DNA of 64,000 nt from contig NZ_JAQBNR010000021.1 of assembly GCF_028288465.1 (NCBI RefSeq), positions 124,001 to 188,000 on the forward strand, written 5' to 3'. Position 1 is the first letter of the stretch; each line of letters begins with the position of its first letter. The DNA is from Ferruginibacter sp. Lineage in GTDB: Bacteria; Bacteroidota; Bacteroidia; Chitinophagales; Chitinophagaceae. Under the pieces are notes generated by a model. That model saw only the letters and a list, made by a program, of their open reading frames with translations, was not told where the DNA came from and ran no database searches. A program made the translations under genes and the position numbers. This document shows, one piece after another, positions 44,383 to 52,956 of the stretch.

Positions 44383-44866
44383 TTTGTTTTACCAGCATTA
44401 ATTTTCATGGCAGCGGCATCGGCGTCGCACCGTTCAATTGTATCTTTTCATGGCAGCTTCAGCCTCCTGGTTGAGGTATCCAACAAACTGTTAACACCTC
44501 AATGAACCATGTACTTAGACATTGTTTGAATCCCTGACAATCCATAAAACTGGTTTCGGATACAGACCTTAGTAGAAAAACAAATCCAATAATTCAAACC
44601 TTATTACCTTATCAACTTTAAAATTTAATCAGTTATAATAAGGTAATAAGGTGGGCCAAATTTTGTTGATCTATCTACTAAGGTTAAAAACCATCAGCCG
44701 GTTTACTCACCTGAGTTTTATGAAAGTAAGAGTATTTCTAAACAGGAATAAATTAAAAATCAAGGATTTAATTGCTACATATTTTTATAGCTGCTACTTA
44801 AAATATTCTCCATCCTCATCCGTCTTAATTCTTATAACAATATTGTTAATTCTAAAATTGAAAAAC
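44383..44866. other. 484-bp intergenic region upstream of hsp20
   Basis: An ORF from 44651 reads into hsp20 but is not protein-like before MHYNQSC, so it is treated as leader. The region holds a long inverted repeat at 44598-44652 (separate entry). The left 150 bp contain a few GC-rich words (GGCAGCGGCATCGGCG) of unknown meaning. Confidence 0.5.
44598..44652. repeat. 15-bp inverted repeat with internal direct repeats upstream of hsp20
   Basis: ACCTTATTACCTTAT (44598-44612) and ATAAGGTAATAAGGT (44638-44652) are perfect complements separated by 25 nt. Each arm is itself a direct repeat of ACCTTAT, giving four copies of one 7-mer in +,+,-,- order. It lies 215 bp upstream of the Hsp20 start. Confidence 0.7.
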
Positions 44867-45271
44867 ATGCACTACAATCAGTCATGCGCCGCAAAAGGCA
44901 ACAACTATGGAAGCAATCCACGCAACCGTGGCATGCTTATCCGCTCAATGCAAAGGGCCTCAGTAAACATTTACAAAACAGACAGCAGTTATGAAATGCT
45001 GGTGTTTGCTCCCGGCCGCATCAAAGAACATTTTCACCTGGATGTGAAGGGTTCCACCCTCACGGTTTCTTATCTCCCGCCGGAGGGTTTCCCCCGTCCC
45101 GACTGGATTTTAAGGGAATACAGCCGTGGAGGTTTCGAAAGAACTTTCGACCTGGATGAATCTGTTGATGTAACAAACATTACCGCTAAGTATGTAGATG
45201 GTGTGTTGCAGGTAAGCCTGCCCCTGGTTCCCGGAAAGGAAGCAGCAAAACGTGACATAGTGATTAACTAA
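44867..45271 (+). CDS. Hsp20/alpha-crystallin-type small heat shock protein
   Basis: A 134-residue chaperone. The alpha-crystallin domain covers about residues 30-125: SVNIYKTDSSYEMLVFAPG, FHLDVKGSTLTVSY, YSRGGFERTFDLDESVDVTNITAKYVDGVLQVSLPL, where GVLQVSLPL is the family's most conserved segment. The N-terminus is short and Asn/Gly-rich (MHYNQSCAAKGNNYGSN), and the C-terminus lacks a clear IxI motif, having DIVIN. ATP-independent holdase for unfolding proteins. Start at 44867 is used because upstream in-frame residues do not fit the family. Terminator follows at 45292. Confidence 0.88.
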   Translation: MHYNQSCAAKGNNYGSNPRNRGMLIRSMQRASVNIYKTDSSYEMLVFAPGRIKEHFHLDVKGSTLTVSYLPPEGFPRPDWILREYSRGGFERTFDLDESVDVTNITAKYVDGVLQVSLPLVPGKEAAKRDIVIN

Positions 45272-45291
45272 AGCGGCACGAAAAAACACAT

Positions 45292-45326
45292 GAGGCAGCA
45301 AAACCCAATGCTGCCTCTTTGCATTT
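45292..45326 (+). terminator. Terminator of hsp20
   Basis: GAGGCAGC (45292-45299) / GCTGCCTC (45310-45317), 10-nt loop, followed by TTTGCATTTT, 20 nt after the stop codon. Confidence 0.75.
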
Positions 45327-45340
45327 TGCCGTATATTTAA

Positions 45341-45427
45341 TTTCACACAACGACGGCAACGAATACAAAGCAAACAACGAAAAAAACCTTTGCGTTCTTT
45401 GTATTCTTTGTTCCTCTATGTGAAATA
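45341..45427. repeat. Nested inverted repeat upstream of the SMUG2 gene
   Basis: TTTCACA near 45342 pairs with TGTGAAA near 45419, and inside it GAATACAAAG (45361-45370) pairs with CTTTGTATTC (45397-45406). The words ACAAAG/CGCAAAGG resemble repeats common between Bacteroidota genes. It ends about 20 bp before the gene at 45448. Confidence 0.5.
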
Positions 45428-45447
45428 CCTTTATGTAAAACAACACA

Positions 45448-46146
45448 ATGAAAACATTTGCTGATAAAGTTATTGCCTTCAACAAAACCATTGATTTTAA
45501 AGGTAGCCTCCCCGCCGGTATCAGCATGATGAATCCTTTCAAAGAAAATAAAAACGTACCCGCATTATCCACTGCTTTTTATAAAAAATATTATAACGAT
45601 ACCGGGCGCCGTCATTTAATTTTAGGCATCAATCCCGGCAGGTTTGGCGGTGGCGTAACCGGCATTCCGTTTACAGATACCAAAAGGCTGGTTGAAAAAT
45701 GTCACCTGCAATATGAAGGCAAAGAAACACATGAACCATCGTCCGTATTTGTATACGAAGTAATTGATGCATACGGCGGAGCAACCAGCTTTTACCGGGA
45801 TTTTTATATCAACTCAATCTGCCCGCTTGGCTTTACTGCCACTGCAGCCAATGGCAAAGAAATCAATTATAATTATTACGACAGCAAGGAACTTACCAAT
45901 GCGGTATACGATTTCATTATCGAAAACATTCAAAAACAAATCAGCTTTGGTGTTGAAACTGATACCTGTTTTTGTTTTGGCAATGGTAAAAATGAAAAAT
46001 TCTTACGGCAACTAAACGACACACACGGCTTTTTCAACAATATCATCGCATTGGAACATCCCAGGTTTGTAATGCAATACAAATCAAAATCAAAGCAATT
46101 GTATATTGACAAATACCTCGCGGCCTTTCACTCCGTAGCGCCATAA
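45448..46146 (+). CDS. SMUG2-type uracil-DNA glycosylase family protein
   Basis: A 232-residue protein of the uracil-DNA glycosylase superfamily. LILGINPGRFGGGVTGIPFTDTKRL contains the active-site GINPGxxGGG-type loop with the neighbouring Thr/Pro segment, YINSICPLGF fits the pyrimidine-pocket strand, and CFCFGNGKN plus IALEHPRFVMQY supply the HPR-type DNA intercalation motif. Members (previously DUF4918) excise uracil or damaged bases in base excision repair. It follows hsp20 at 176 bp but is separated by a terminator, so it is its own unit. Confidence 0.82.
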   Translation: MKTFADKVIAFNKTIDFKGSLPAGISMMNPFKENKNVPALSTAFYKKYYNDTGRRHLILGINPGRFGGGVTGIPFTDTKRLVEKCHLQYEGKETHEPSSVFVYEVIDAYGGATSFYRDFYINSICPLGFTATAANGKEINYNYYDSKELTNAVYDFIIENIQKQISFGVETDTCFCFGNGKNEKFLRQLNDTHGFFNNIIALEHPRFVMQYKSKSKQLYIDKYLAAFHSVAP

Positions 46147-46272
46147 ATCACCGCCTGCCCCGGCCTTTTGCCAGCCGTCCAACTGCCAAAGAAAACAAGC
46201 AACTTAAACAGCCGGGCTTGCTTAAAATGTTTATCTTGTACAGTCAGTTTTTCTTTCACCAAACAACTTTTT

Positions 46273-48315
46273 ATGTCAAAATATTCACCGGCAGCATGGA
46301 TTATTTCATTAATGGCAATTAGTTTGTTCGCCTGTAAAAATTCGCCGCAAACGAACACATCACAGGTAAGAGGATTATCGGTTCAATACATTGATTCGTC
46401 CGTTAGGCCAGGCGATGATTTCTTTCAATACGCCAACGGAAAATGGCTGGATACAGCTACTATCCTGCCGACCGAATCCGGTGCCAGTTCAGGCCTGGAG
46501 ATGCAAAACATTATAAAATCCCGCATTAAAACAATACTGGAAGAAGCCGCTGCAAGCACAAAAAAAAGCGATAGTATCGAACAACAGGTGGGCGGTTTGT
46601 ATGCCGCCAGTATGGATTCAGCCAAAATAGAAAAGCTGGGTTACGAACCCATCAAACCATTGCTGAAAAATATTGATTCGTTAAAAGATAATAAAGAAAT
46701 GCTGCAGTTTGTAACTGCTTTATGCACCTCGGGCATCCCTATGCTGATCGGGCAATATGTAGGATCCGATGAAAAAAACAGTGCAAAAAATATTGCAGTA
46801 TACTACCAGGCAGGGATTGGTTTACCAGACAGGGATTATTATTTTAAAACTGATGCAGCGACTCTGAGCGTAGTTGCCGCATACCAGCAGTACATCCGCA
46901 CGTTGTTTATGTTAACCGGTACCGACAGTGCCACCGCCGCAAAAAACGCCACCACTGTGTATGCCCTGGAAAAGCAACTGGCAGCAAGCCACCGAACCAA
47001 CGTAGAGCTGCGGGATCCGCAAAGCAATTATAACAAAATGGCGGTGGCTGATCTGGATGCAAAGATGCCAACGCTTGCCTGGAAACAATTGCTGATCAAC
47101 CTGAATGTAAAAACTGATTCAGTGAATGTGAGCCATCCCACTTATTATACCAAATTAAATGAGCTGCTAAAATCGGTACCGCTGGCGGACTGGAAAACTT
47201 ACCTGCATTTTCATCTGACAGACCGTTTCGCTAACCACCTCAGCAGCAATTTTGTAAATGCATCTTTTGAATACAATGGCAAAACATTGAACGGCCAAAA
47301 GAAATTGAAAGAAAGATGGGAAAGGAATTATGTAGTGGTAGATGAAAATTTGGGTGACGCCCTGGGGCAGTTGTATGTAAATAAATATTTTGGTGAAGAA
47401 GCCAAAAAGAAAGTGCTGGACCTGGTAAATAATCTCCAGGCAGCCTTCGAAAAGCGCATCACCCAATTGGACTGGATGAACGATAACACCAAACAAAAAG
47501 CCGTCGCCAAACTGCATACTTTTATCAAGAAGATCGGCTTTCCCAACAAATGGCGGGATTATAGTAAAGTGGTTATCGACCGGAATGATTTTATCGGCAG
47601 CCTGCTTTCCTGCGGTAAAAATGAATATGCTTACCAGGTTAATAAAGTGGATAAACCGGTTGATAAAACAGAATGGACAATGACACCGCCAACCATCAAC
47701 GCGTATTACAATCCAACCTTTAATGAAATCGTTTTTCCGGCAGGTATTTTACAGTTTCCTTTCTTCGATGCCAACTCAGACGATGCTATGAATTATGGCG
47801 GTATCGGCATGGTCATCGGTCATGAAATGACGCATGGCTTCGACGACCAGGGCGCTCAATACGACAAAGATGGCAATCTAAAAAACTGGTGGAGCAAAGA
47901 AGACCTGGAAAAATTTAAAGCCAAAGGAGAACAGGTCATCAAATTATACAATGGCTTTACGGTACTGGATACGCTGCACATCAATGGCAGTCTAACCCAG
48001 GGCGAAAATACCGCAGACATTGGCGGTATCGCCATTGCTTACGATGCTTTTAAAATGACGGCACAGGGAAAAGATACAACAAAAATACAGGGCTATACAC
48101 CCGACCAGCGCTTCTTTTTATCTTACGCACAAGGCTGGCGAAGCAAACGCAGAGACGAAGCGTTGCGTCAGCAAATCAACACCAATCCACACTCGCCCGC
48201 CAAGTACAGGGTATGGGGACCATTGATGAGCTTCACACCTTTTTACAACGCCTTTAATGTCAAAGAAGGAGATAAAATGTTTGTAGCAGAAAAAGACAGG
48301 ATACATATCTGGTAA
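46273..48315 (+). CDS. M13-family zinc metallopeptidase (neprilysin/PepO-like) lipoprotein
   Basis: A 680-residue peptidase with a lipobox export signal (MSKYSPAAWIISLMAISLFAC, Cys21). The start at 46273 is chosen because it supplies this signal; the ATG at 46168 would bury it. The N-domain opens with DSSVRPGDDFFQYANGKWL, typical of M13. The catalytic C-domain has NAYYNPTFNEIVFPAGILQ, the zinc motif HEMTH (H517, E518, H521) and GENTADIGG (E578 third ligand, D582), ending in the family's C-terminal CxxW-like IHIW with Trp. It cleaves peptides up to about 30 residues in the periplasm or at the surface. Confidence 0.93.
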   Translation: MSKYSPAAWIISLMAISLFACKNSPQTNTSQVRGLSVQYIDSSVRPGDDFFQYANGKWLDTATILPTESGASSGLEMQNIIKSRIKTILEEAAASTKKSDSIEQQVGGLYAASMDSAKIEKLGYEPIKPLLKNIDSLKDNKEMLQFVTALCTSGIPMLIGQYVGSDEKNSAKNIAVYYQAGIGLPDRDYYFKTDAATLSVVAAYQQYIRTLFMLTGTDSATAAKNATTVYALEKQLAASHRTNVELRDPQSNYNKMAVADLDAKMPTLAWKQLLINLNVKTDSVNVSHPTYYTKLNELLKSVPLADWKTYLHFHLTDRFANHLSSNFVNASFEYNGKTLNGQKKLKERWERNYVVVDENLGDALGQLYVNKYFGEEAKKKVLDLVNNLQAAFEKRITQLDWMNDNTKQKAVAKLHTFIKKIGFPNKWRDYSKVVIDRNDFIGSLLSCGKNEYAYQVNKVDKPVDKTEWTMTPPTINAYYNPTFNEIVFPAGILQFPFFDANSDDAMNYGGIGMVIGHEMTHGFDDQGAQYDKDGNLKNWWSKEDLEKFKAKGEQVIKLYNGFTVLDTLHINGSLTQGENTADIGGIAIAYDAFKMTAQGKDTTKIQGYTPDQRFFLSYAQGWRSKRRDEALRQQINTNPHSPAKYRVWGPLMSFTPFYNAFNVKEGDKMFVAEKDRIHIW

Positions 48316-48330
48316 AAATTACCAAAGCAA

Positions 48331-48368
48331 AAAAACGCCATGATGCATTACTACATCATGGCGTTTTT
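48331..48368. terminator. Bidirectional terminator between convergent genes
   Basis: AAAAACGCCATGATG (48331-48345) / CATCATGGCGTTTTT (48354-48368), a perfect 15-bp stem with an 8-nt loop and U tracts on both strands, between the M13 peptidase (plus) and the PhyH protein (minus). Confidence 0.9.
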
Positions 48369-48402
48369 ATTTTATAGAATCCGCATTTAACCCGCAGGTA
48401 TA

Positions 48403-49386
48403 TCAATGCCACTTCTTCAAACCCAATAATTTTTCACCCAACTCTGTCAACTCTGCTCTTTCATATTTGGTCTGTTCCCATTTACGAGGGTCTCCCGGAA
48501 ACGCATAGCCTTCCGGCGCTATGCGATGCCGCCAGGAATTTACCCGCCAGTTTACCAGGTCTTCGTTATCTTCCACCGCAGGCGTCATAGAAATGTATTG
48601 CGCCAGTCTCGGGCGGTCACTTTCATTTTTACGAATGCCATGCGCCAGCATGCTGTTAAATATCAGCAGGTCGCCTTTTTTACACATCACTTTTTTAATT
48701 TCAAAACCAGTTGTGTCCGGTTTAAACGGATCCCGGTCGGCAGGTTGAGTTTTTACCCATTCATCAAAAGTTCTGTACAATTCAGGCACACACTGAAAGC
48801 CGCCGGTCAATTCATCCGTATCGCTCAAAGCCAGCACACCCTGCACATTCACCGGTTTCGGATTCATGCTGGTATCAATGTCAAAATGAATAAAGGCTTT
48901 GTATTCATGCCCCGGTCTTACCGGAAAATTCAAGTTGGCTCTGTCAATAGTAACCCACAATTCTTCAATGCCCCAGATGTCAACAAAAGCGTTATATACT
49001 TTCGGGTTCATCCTGTTTTTCCACATTTGCGGGTTATTATACATCTCTACCATACCCGTATTTTTCAACTCCTTCATTTGTATTTCTGCCCTTGGCTCGG
49101 CATACCAGGTCTCCGGATCATTAGGATCTTTCTCTTCAAAATCCCACAGCAGGCTGGCCATTTTTTCAACATCGTCAGCGGGTACGGCGTTGGGTATAAT
49201 TACATACCCATTTTCAATCCAGAATTTCCACTGTTCCTCAGTTAACTCACGCAAAGGCTTTCCGTTGCTTCGCTCATTTAACTTTTGTGCCGTACGGGCC
49301 ACCGACGCGTTGCCCGGCGTTTGCTTGTTATCGTACAGTTTGCCCATGGTATTCATGGTCATGCTTTGTTTTTCTTCTACTTGCAT
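48403..49386 (-). CDS. Phytanoyl-CoA dioxygenase (PhyH) family protein
   Basis: A 327-residue Fe(II)/2-oxoglutarate oxygenase. The jelly-roll core has YKAFIHFDID (HxD: first iron ligands), a central GVLALSDTDELTGGFQCVPELYRTFDEW and the distal HGIRKNESDRPRLAQYI (third His ligand and Arg that binds 2-oxoglutarate). The N-terminal REL-EEQWKFWIENGYVIIPNAVPADDVEKM is characteristic of PhyH. It hydroxylates a small molecule, unidentified here. Single gene, convergent with the M13 peptidase. The start could be at 49386, 49359 (MTMNTMG) or 49353. Confidence 0.87.
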   Translation of the reverse strand: MQVEEKQSMTMNTMGKLYDNKQTPGNASVARTAQKLNERSNGKPLRELTEEQWKFWIENGYVIIPNAVPADDVEKMASLLWDFEEKDPNDPETWYAEPRAEIQMKELKNTGMVEMYNNPQMWKNRMNPKVYNAFVDIWGIEELWVTIDRANLNFPVRPGHEYKAFIHFDIDTSMNPKPVNVQGVLALSDTDELTGGFQCVPELYRTFDEWVKTQPADRDPFKPDTTGFEIKKVMCKKGDLLIFNSMLAHGIRKNESDRPRLAQYISMTPAVEDNEDLVNWRVNSWRHRIAPEGYAFPGDPRKWEQTKYERAELTELGEKLLGLKKWH

Positions 49387-49551
49387 AACAATCGTTTTTA
49401 GTTTGATAAAAGAATTTTAGAAAATATGATAAGATCGTTTACTTTATTTTTTGGTCCGGGCTAAGAACCTATGTGAATCATGGTTGCGTCGCCCTCTTTT
49501 ACCGCATACCAATTGGCAACTTGTTTATGCAATCTGCCGAAATGTAAAGCG

Positions 49552-50346
49552 CTACAAAATATGTTTCACCACTCCCCCGTCAACCCTAACAGCAGCGCCA
49601 TTGGTAGCCGACGCCAACGGACTAACCAAATAGGTCACCATGGTTGCCACTTCATTTACAGTCGAAAAACGCTGCAATAATGAGGTCGGCCTTTCTTCCT
49701 TAAAAAAAGATGCTTCTACCTGCTCTACGGGTAACTGCTGCGACTGCGCCAAACGCTTAACAAATTCACTGGCGCCTTCACTCCATGTAGGGCCGGGCAA
49801 TACAGTGTTGACTGTAACAGCCGATTCTTTTGTTAATTCTGCCAGTCCCCGCGAAACTGCCAGCTGCGCCGTTTTGGTGGTGCCATAATGAATCATCTCG
49901 CCGGGCGTAAGCACGCCGGATTCGCTCGAAATAAAAATAATTCTTCCCCAGTTTTGTTGCAGCATGTACGGCATAAAAGCCCTTGATAAGCGCACCCCAC
50001 TCATTACATTCACTTCAAAAAAACTAAACCAATCCTTATCCGGAATATCAAAAAATGCCTTTGGTTCAAAGATGCCGACATTGTTGATTAGAATATCAAT
50101 ATTACCCGCCTTTATGATCAGCTCATCGACTTGATTCACGTCTGAAAAATCCGCCACGATTCCAGTTACATCACAGCCGGGTATTTCTTTTTGCAGCCCC
50201 GCAATTGCCTGTGCAATCCGTGCTTCGCTTCTTCCATTGATGATAACACCGGCGCCTTCTTTTAGCAGGAAGGTTGCGATGCCTAAACCAATACCGGCTG
50301 TAGAACCCGTAACCAATGCCTTTTTATTAGTTAACTGAAGATCCAT
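49552..50346 (-). CDS. SDR-family oxidoreductase
   Basis: A 264-residue classical short-chain dehydrogenase. Cofactor motif TGSTAGIGLGIA, ADFSDVNQ, NNVGIF (for NNAG), catalytic ISSESG...YGTTK (Ser, Tyr-x-x-x-Lys) and C-terminal YLVSPLASATNGAAVRVDGG. The Arg after the second strand (NGRSEARI) predicts NADP(H) preference. It follows the Dabb gene with 1 nt between stop and start, so the two are co-translated; in similar pairs the Dabb protein may act on a reactive polyketide-like or small aromatic intermediate, but this is only suggestive. Confidence 0.88.
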   Translation of the reverse strand: MDLQLTNKKALVTGSTAGIGLGIATFLLKEGAGVIINGRSEARIAQAIAGLQKEIPGCDVTGIVADFSDVNQVDELIIKAGNIDILINNVGIFEPKAFFDIPDKDWFSFFEVNVMSGVRLSRAFMPYMLQQNWGRIIFISSESGVLTPGEMIHYGTTKTAQLAVSRGLAELTKESAVTVNTVLPGPTWSEGASEFVKRLAQSQQLPVEQVEASFFKEERPTSLLQRFSTVNEVATMVTYLVSPLASATNGAAVRVDGGVVKHIL

Positions 50347-50347
50347 A

Positions 50348-50746
50348 TTATTGATTTACAAAATAATCCACTACGAGCACCTTTTCCATGTAGGGTTTCA
50401 GGTGGTTGTTTACAAAATCGTTATGCGCCGGGTTGTCCCTGTAAGCCTGCCTGCCTTTTTCGTCATCAAAGCTTACAACAAAGCAATGTGTCAATCCTTC
50501 ATTAAAACCTTCCGGACTATTGTTGGTGCCCCACTCAAACCCTTTTACCGAAGGTACTTTCGATGGCAGTGCTCTGAAAGTGTTCTCTATATCCTGCACG
50601 ATGGCCGGTGTTGCCGCCGCCGTAAATTTGAACATCACTACGTGCCGCAATACTTTTTGCGGACTCTTTAAAAATGCCAGTGGAACAAAGCTTAGAACGG
50701 CAACCGTTGTTAAAGCGAGGACAAACAGTATTGTTGTTTTTTTCAT
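50348..50746 (-). CDS. Exported Dabb-family protein (stress-responsive alpha/beta-barrel)
   Basis: A 132-residue protein. An N-terminal hydrophobic segment (MKKTTILFVLALTTVAVLSFVPLAF) gives a signal peptide or anchor; the start at 50746 is chosen for that reason (ATG at 50818 gives a meaningless extension). The Dabb domain follows: VLRHVVMFKFTAAATPAIVQDIENTFRALPSKVPSVKGFEWGTNNSPEGFNEGLTHCFVVSFDDEKGRQAYRDNPAHNDFV. The ferredoxin-like fold dimerises into a barrel and is known from plant stress proteins and polyketide cyclases. Translationally coupled to the SDR gene downstream. Confidence 0.87.
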   Translation of the reverse strand: MKKTTILFVLALTTVAVLSFVPLAFLKSPQKVLRHVVMFKFTAAATPAIVQDIENTFRALPSKVPSVKGFEWGTNNSPEGFNEGLTHCFVVSFDDEKGRQAYRDNPAHNDFVNNHLKPYMEKVLVVDYFVNQ

Positions 50747-50879
50747 GATGACACATTTGATATCGTTTTTAATTGACAGAACAATATTACAATCGTTCTG
50801 AGTCAATTTAAATAGCAAGTCCAGCCACGTCCAAAATGAAATAGTTGTATATTTAAAAATGGTGGTTTATTACGGGCAG

Positions 50880-51010
50880 GATAGAAACGCTGATTTAACA
50901 GATGATATGAGACTGATCTTGATTTATGCTGTCCTGGCGAAACAAGATATCATCAGGCGAACAAAAAATCTGTCTTATCTGTTTTAATCCGCTGCAGCAG
51001 CGTTTATATC
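50880..51010. repeat. Palindromic intergenic repeat, 131 bp, abutting the gene at 51014
   Basis: The outer arms GATAGAAACGCTG (50880-50892) and CAGCGTTTATATC (50998-51010) are complementary except for one position, and further complementary stretches (AACAGAT / ATCTGTT; GATGATAT / ATATCATC) lie inside. The sequence GATAGAA(A)CGC[TA]GAT is shared with the element at 35609. Confidence 0.7.
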
Positions 51011-51013
51011 TCT

Positions 51014-52087
51014 ATGGCAACAAAATTCTTTACAGAAATTATTTATTTAAAATACCGGGAGCCATTGAAAAAAATAATTAAAACACAGTATGATACAGTA
51101 AAAGTCAGCTTTGGTATTTACATTATCGCCGAAGTAAGGAAGCGAACCAATAAGGAATATCCAACAGAAACCGACATCAAAAAAATGTTGTTGAAAACAG
51201 GTAAACAAAGTGCAGGCGTGCTGTCCGCAGCCAAACAAATATCAAGGTATTGCAAAACCAATCGCGATTATTTATTAAAAGCAAAAGAAGAAACCTTCAA
51301 CCTTGTGGCACAGGCACTGAACCTGCCGGTACCACATTTTAACCAGTTTCATGAACGCATCAGCCAGTTGTATAAAAGAAGCAGGAACTATAATACATAC
51401 CTGGAAAAAGCAGAAAATTATTTACTGCAGTTTAAAGCCGCCGATGATGAAACCTATTTTAAGCGCCTGTTAAATTACCGGGAAGAAACGGGTATTAAAA
51501 CCATCCTTATCAACTACCCTTTTGGCGAGCTGGACGCCAACTTACCTGCAACACATTTTGGTGCCTACACCGACATCAAAACCGAAGTGCTTTTCAAACA
51601 ATTATGTACCCGGATGAATGTGAGCAATTATAAAATCTTAACCGATTCTTCCGTAGTGGAACAATTTGAAAAAGAAAACAATAAGCGGGAAACATGGGTG
51701 AATATTGGATTATTTGGCAACCGGCTGACCGCATCCCTGTTAAAGAAAAATGCATTTGGCAATTGCTTCGACTGGTTGCCACAACAAAATAAAATAGTAC
51801 TGATGGGTAAAGCGTACGCCGCCAACAGGGAGAAGAAAATAGACTACGGTGTATTTGCCAGGCTGCAACTCATCAACCGAAAGACGATCATCCTCATTGG
51901 CGGAATTGAAGGCTACGGCACCGAAAAAACTGGCGAATATGTTTGGCGCAACTGGCGGAAAATGTATGACATCGTAACCGCTGCCAAAGCATCCTCGGTA
52001 ATTGTTTTATTTAAAATTTTTAACGGGAAAATTCATCAGCAAAAAGTGGTGGAGTTGCCGGAAGTTGTATTAGCTGCAAAAAAATAA
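51014..52087 (+). CDS. Protein of unknown function (357 residues)
   Basis: I do not recognise a named family. Basic protein with no signal peptide or membrane helix. The N-terminal 150 residues are helical (YREPLKKIIKTQYDTVKVSFGIYIIAEVRKRTNKEYPTETDIKKML, then FHERISQLYKRSRNYNTYLEKAENYLLQF). The C-terminal half looks like an alpha/beta domain: TWVNIGLFGNRLTASLL, KIVLMGKA, KIDYGVFARLQLINRKTIILIGGIEGYGTEKTGEYV. The pattern Asp-Tyr-Gly...Ala-Arg-Leu ... hydrophobic strand ... Gly-Ile-Glu-Gly-Tyr-Gly-Thr reminds me of a module seen in assorted uncharacterised bacterial regulators, a weak similarity. The start codon is 3 nt behind a palindromic repeat, and there are no functional neighbours. Confidence 0.7.
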   Translation: MATKFFTEIIYLKYREPLKKIIKTQYDTVKVSFGIYIIAEVRKRTNKEYPTETDIKKMLLKTGKQSAGVLSAAKQISRYCKTNRDYLLKAKEETFNLVAQALNLPVPHFNQFHERISQLYKRSRNYNTYLEKAENYLLQFKAADDETYFKRLLNYREETGIKTILINYPFGELDANLPATHFGAYTDIKTEVLFKQLCTRMNVSNYKILTDSSVVEQFEKENNKRETWVNIGLFGNRLTASLLKKNAFGNCFDWLPQQNKIVLMGKAYAANREKKIDYGVFARLQLINRKTIILIGGIEGYGTEKTGEYVWRNWRKMYDIVTAAKASSVIVLFKIFNGKIHQQKVVELPEVVLAAKK

Positions 52088-52139
52088 TCGTGTTGACCAG
52101 CCTACGGGAACGAGTGGTTGCTAACTGCGAATATGTTAT

Positions 52140-52895
52140 TCACCCAAAATCAAGTGCCGTTCCCATCCTTACAAAAGCCTCTGCAGCAGCCACATTTATT
52201 TCTATGCCACGAAATATTTCCATCATACCATGGTTGCAATCAGATGCTGCATAAATGCCCGGCGGGTTTTGGCTGGTGTGACAAAATACCGCTTTCTTTT
52301 TCTGTTCTTTTGTGTTGGTGATATCTACATAATCGGTCGGCTTAAAACCCATCGTTTGAGAACCGGTGCATACTTCAAAAAAATAAAGTTCAAATATTTT
52401 CCCAAGTCTCACCCAGCTTTGTATGGTTAGCAGACTGGCTGCCTGATGGTCTTTATGTGTATCAATTGGCCAGTGTGTAAAAACAATATCCGGCTTCTCC
52501 ATCTTAATCAGTTCCTGTATTTTTCCTACCCATTCATTGTCTACCATACCTGCGCCGTCTATTTGGCCGGCGAATATTGGTTTGGCATTTAAAATTTTAC
52601 AGGCAGCAATTGCTTCTTTGGTGCGAATGGCCGCAGCTTCTGCATGGCTCTTGCCGGGTATGCCTGCTTCACCACTGGTTAAATAAATAATTGTTACGTC
52701 ATGCCCCTGCACCTGCAGCATCGCCAATGTTCCACCACAGCCACTTTCCGGGTCATCGGGATGGCCGCCCACGCAAACAATTTTTAATTTTTTGTTTTGC
52801 TTTTGAGGATTGCCTGCCGTTACAAAAGCAGGTAAACTAAATGCTGTAGTTGCAGCTAACATATTTTTGGCAAAGGTTCTGCGGGAAGTGGACAT
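52140..52895 (-). CDS. PIG-L family deacetylase, Tat-exported
   Basis: A 251-residue zinc-dependent N-acetylglucosaminyl deacetylase-like protein. The N-terminus [19 protein letters not shown] is a twin-arginine signal. The PIG-L motifs are present: GGHPDDPE (H45, D47, D48; zinc ligand and base) and [10 protein letters not shown] (around 141-150; second His ligand). Related proteins (MshB, BshB, LpxC-unrelated PIG-L) deacetylate GlcNAc-linked compounds. The substrate is not evident. It is convergent with the gene at 51014 and is followed by nothing in its own direction that would form an operon. Confidence 0.88.
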   Translation of the reverse strand: MSTSRRTFAKNMLAATTAFSLPAFVTAGNPQKQNKKLKIVCVGGHPDDPESGCGGTLAMLQVQGHDVTIIYLTSGEAGIPGKSHAEAAAIRTKEAIAACKILNAKPIFAGQIDGAGMVDNEWVGKIQELIKMEKPDIVFTHWPIDTHKDHQAASLLTIQSWVRLGKIFELYFFEVCTGSQTMGFKPTDYVDITNTKEQKKKAVFCHTSQNPPGIYAASDCNHGMMEIFRGIEINVAAAEAFVRMGTALDFG

Positions 52896-52956
52896 GACTT
52901 TTAATTTGCTGAATCGTTAATAATATTGAATCAATAGCTTTGTTATAAATTAAATT

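Noticed and set aside
44651..44866. N-terminal extension of Hsp20 by 72 codons
   Set aside because: Hydrophobic random-like sequence not found in the family; the ATG at 44867 gives the normal length.
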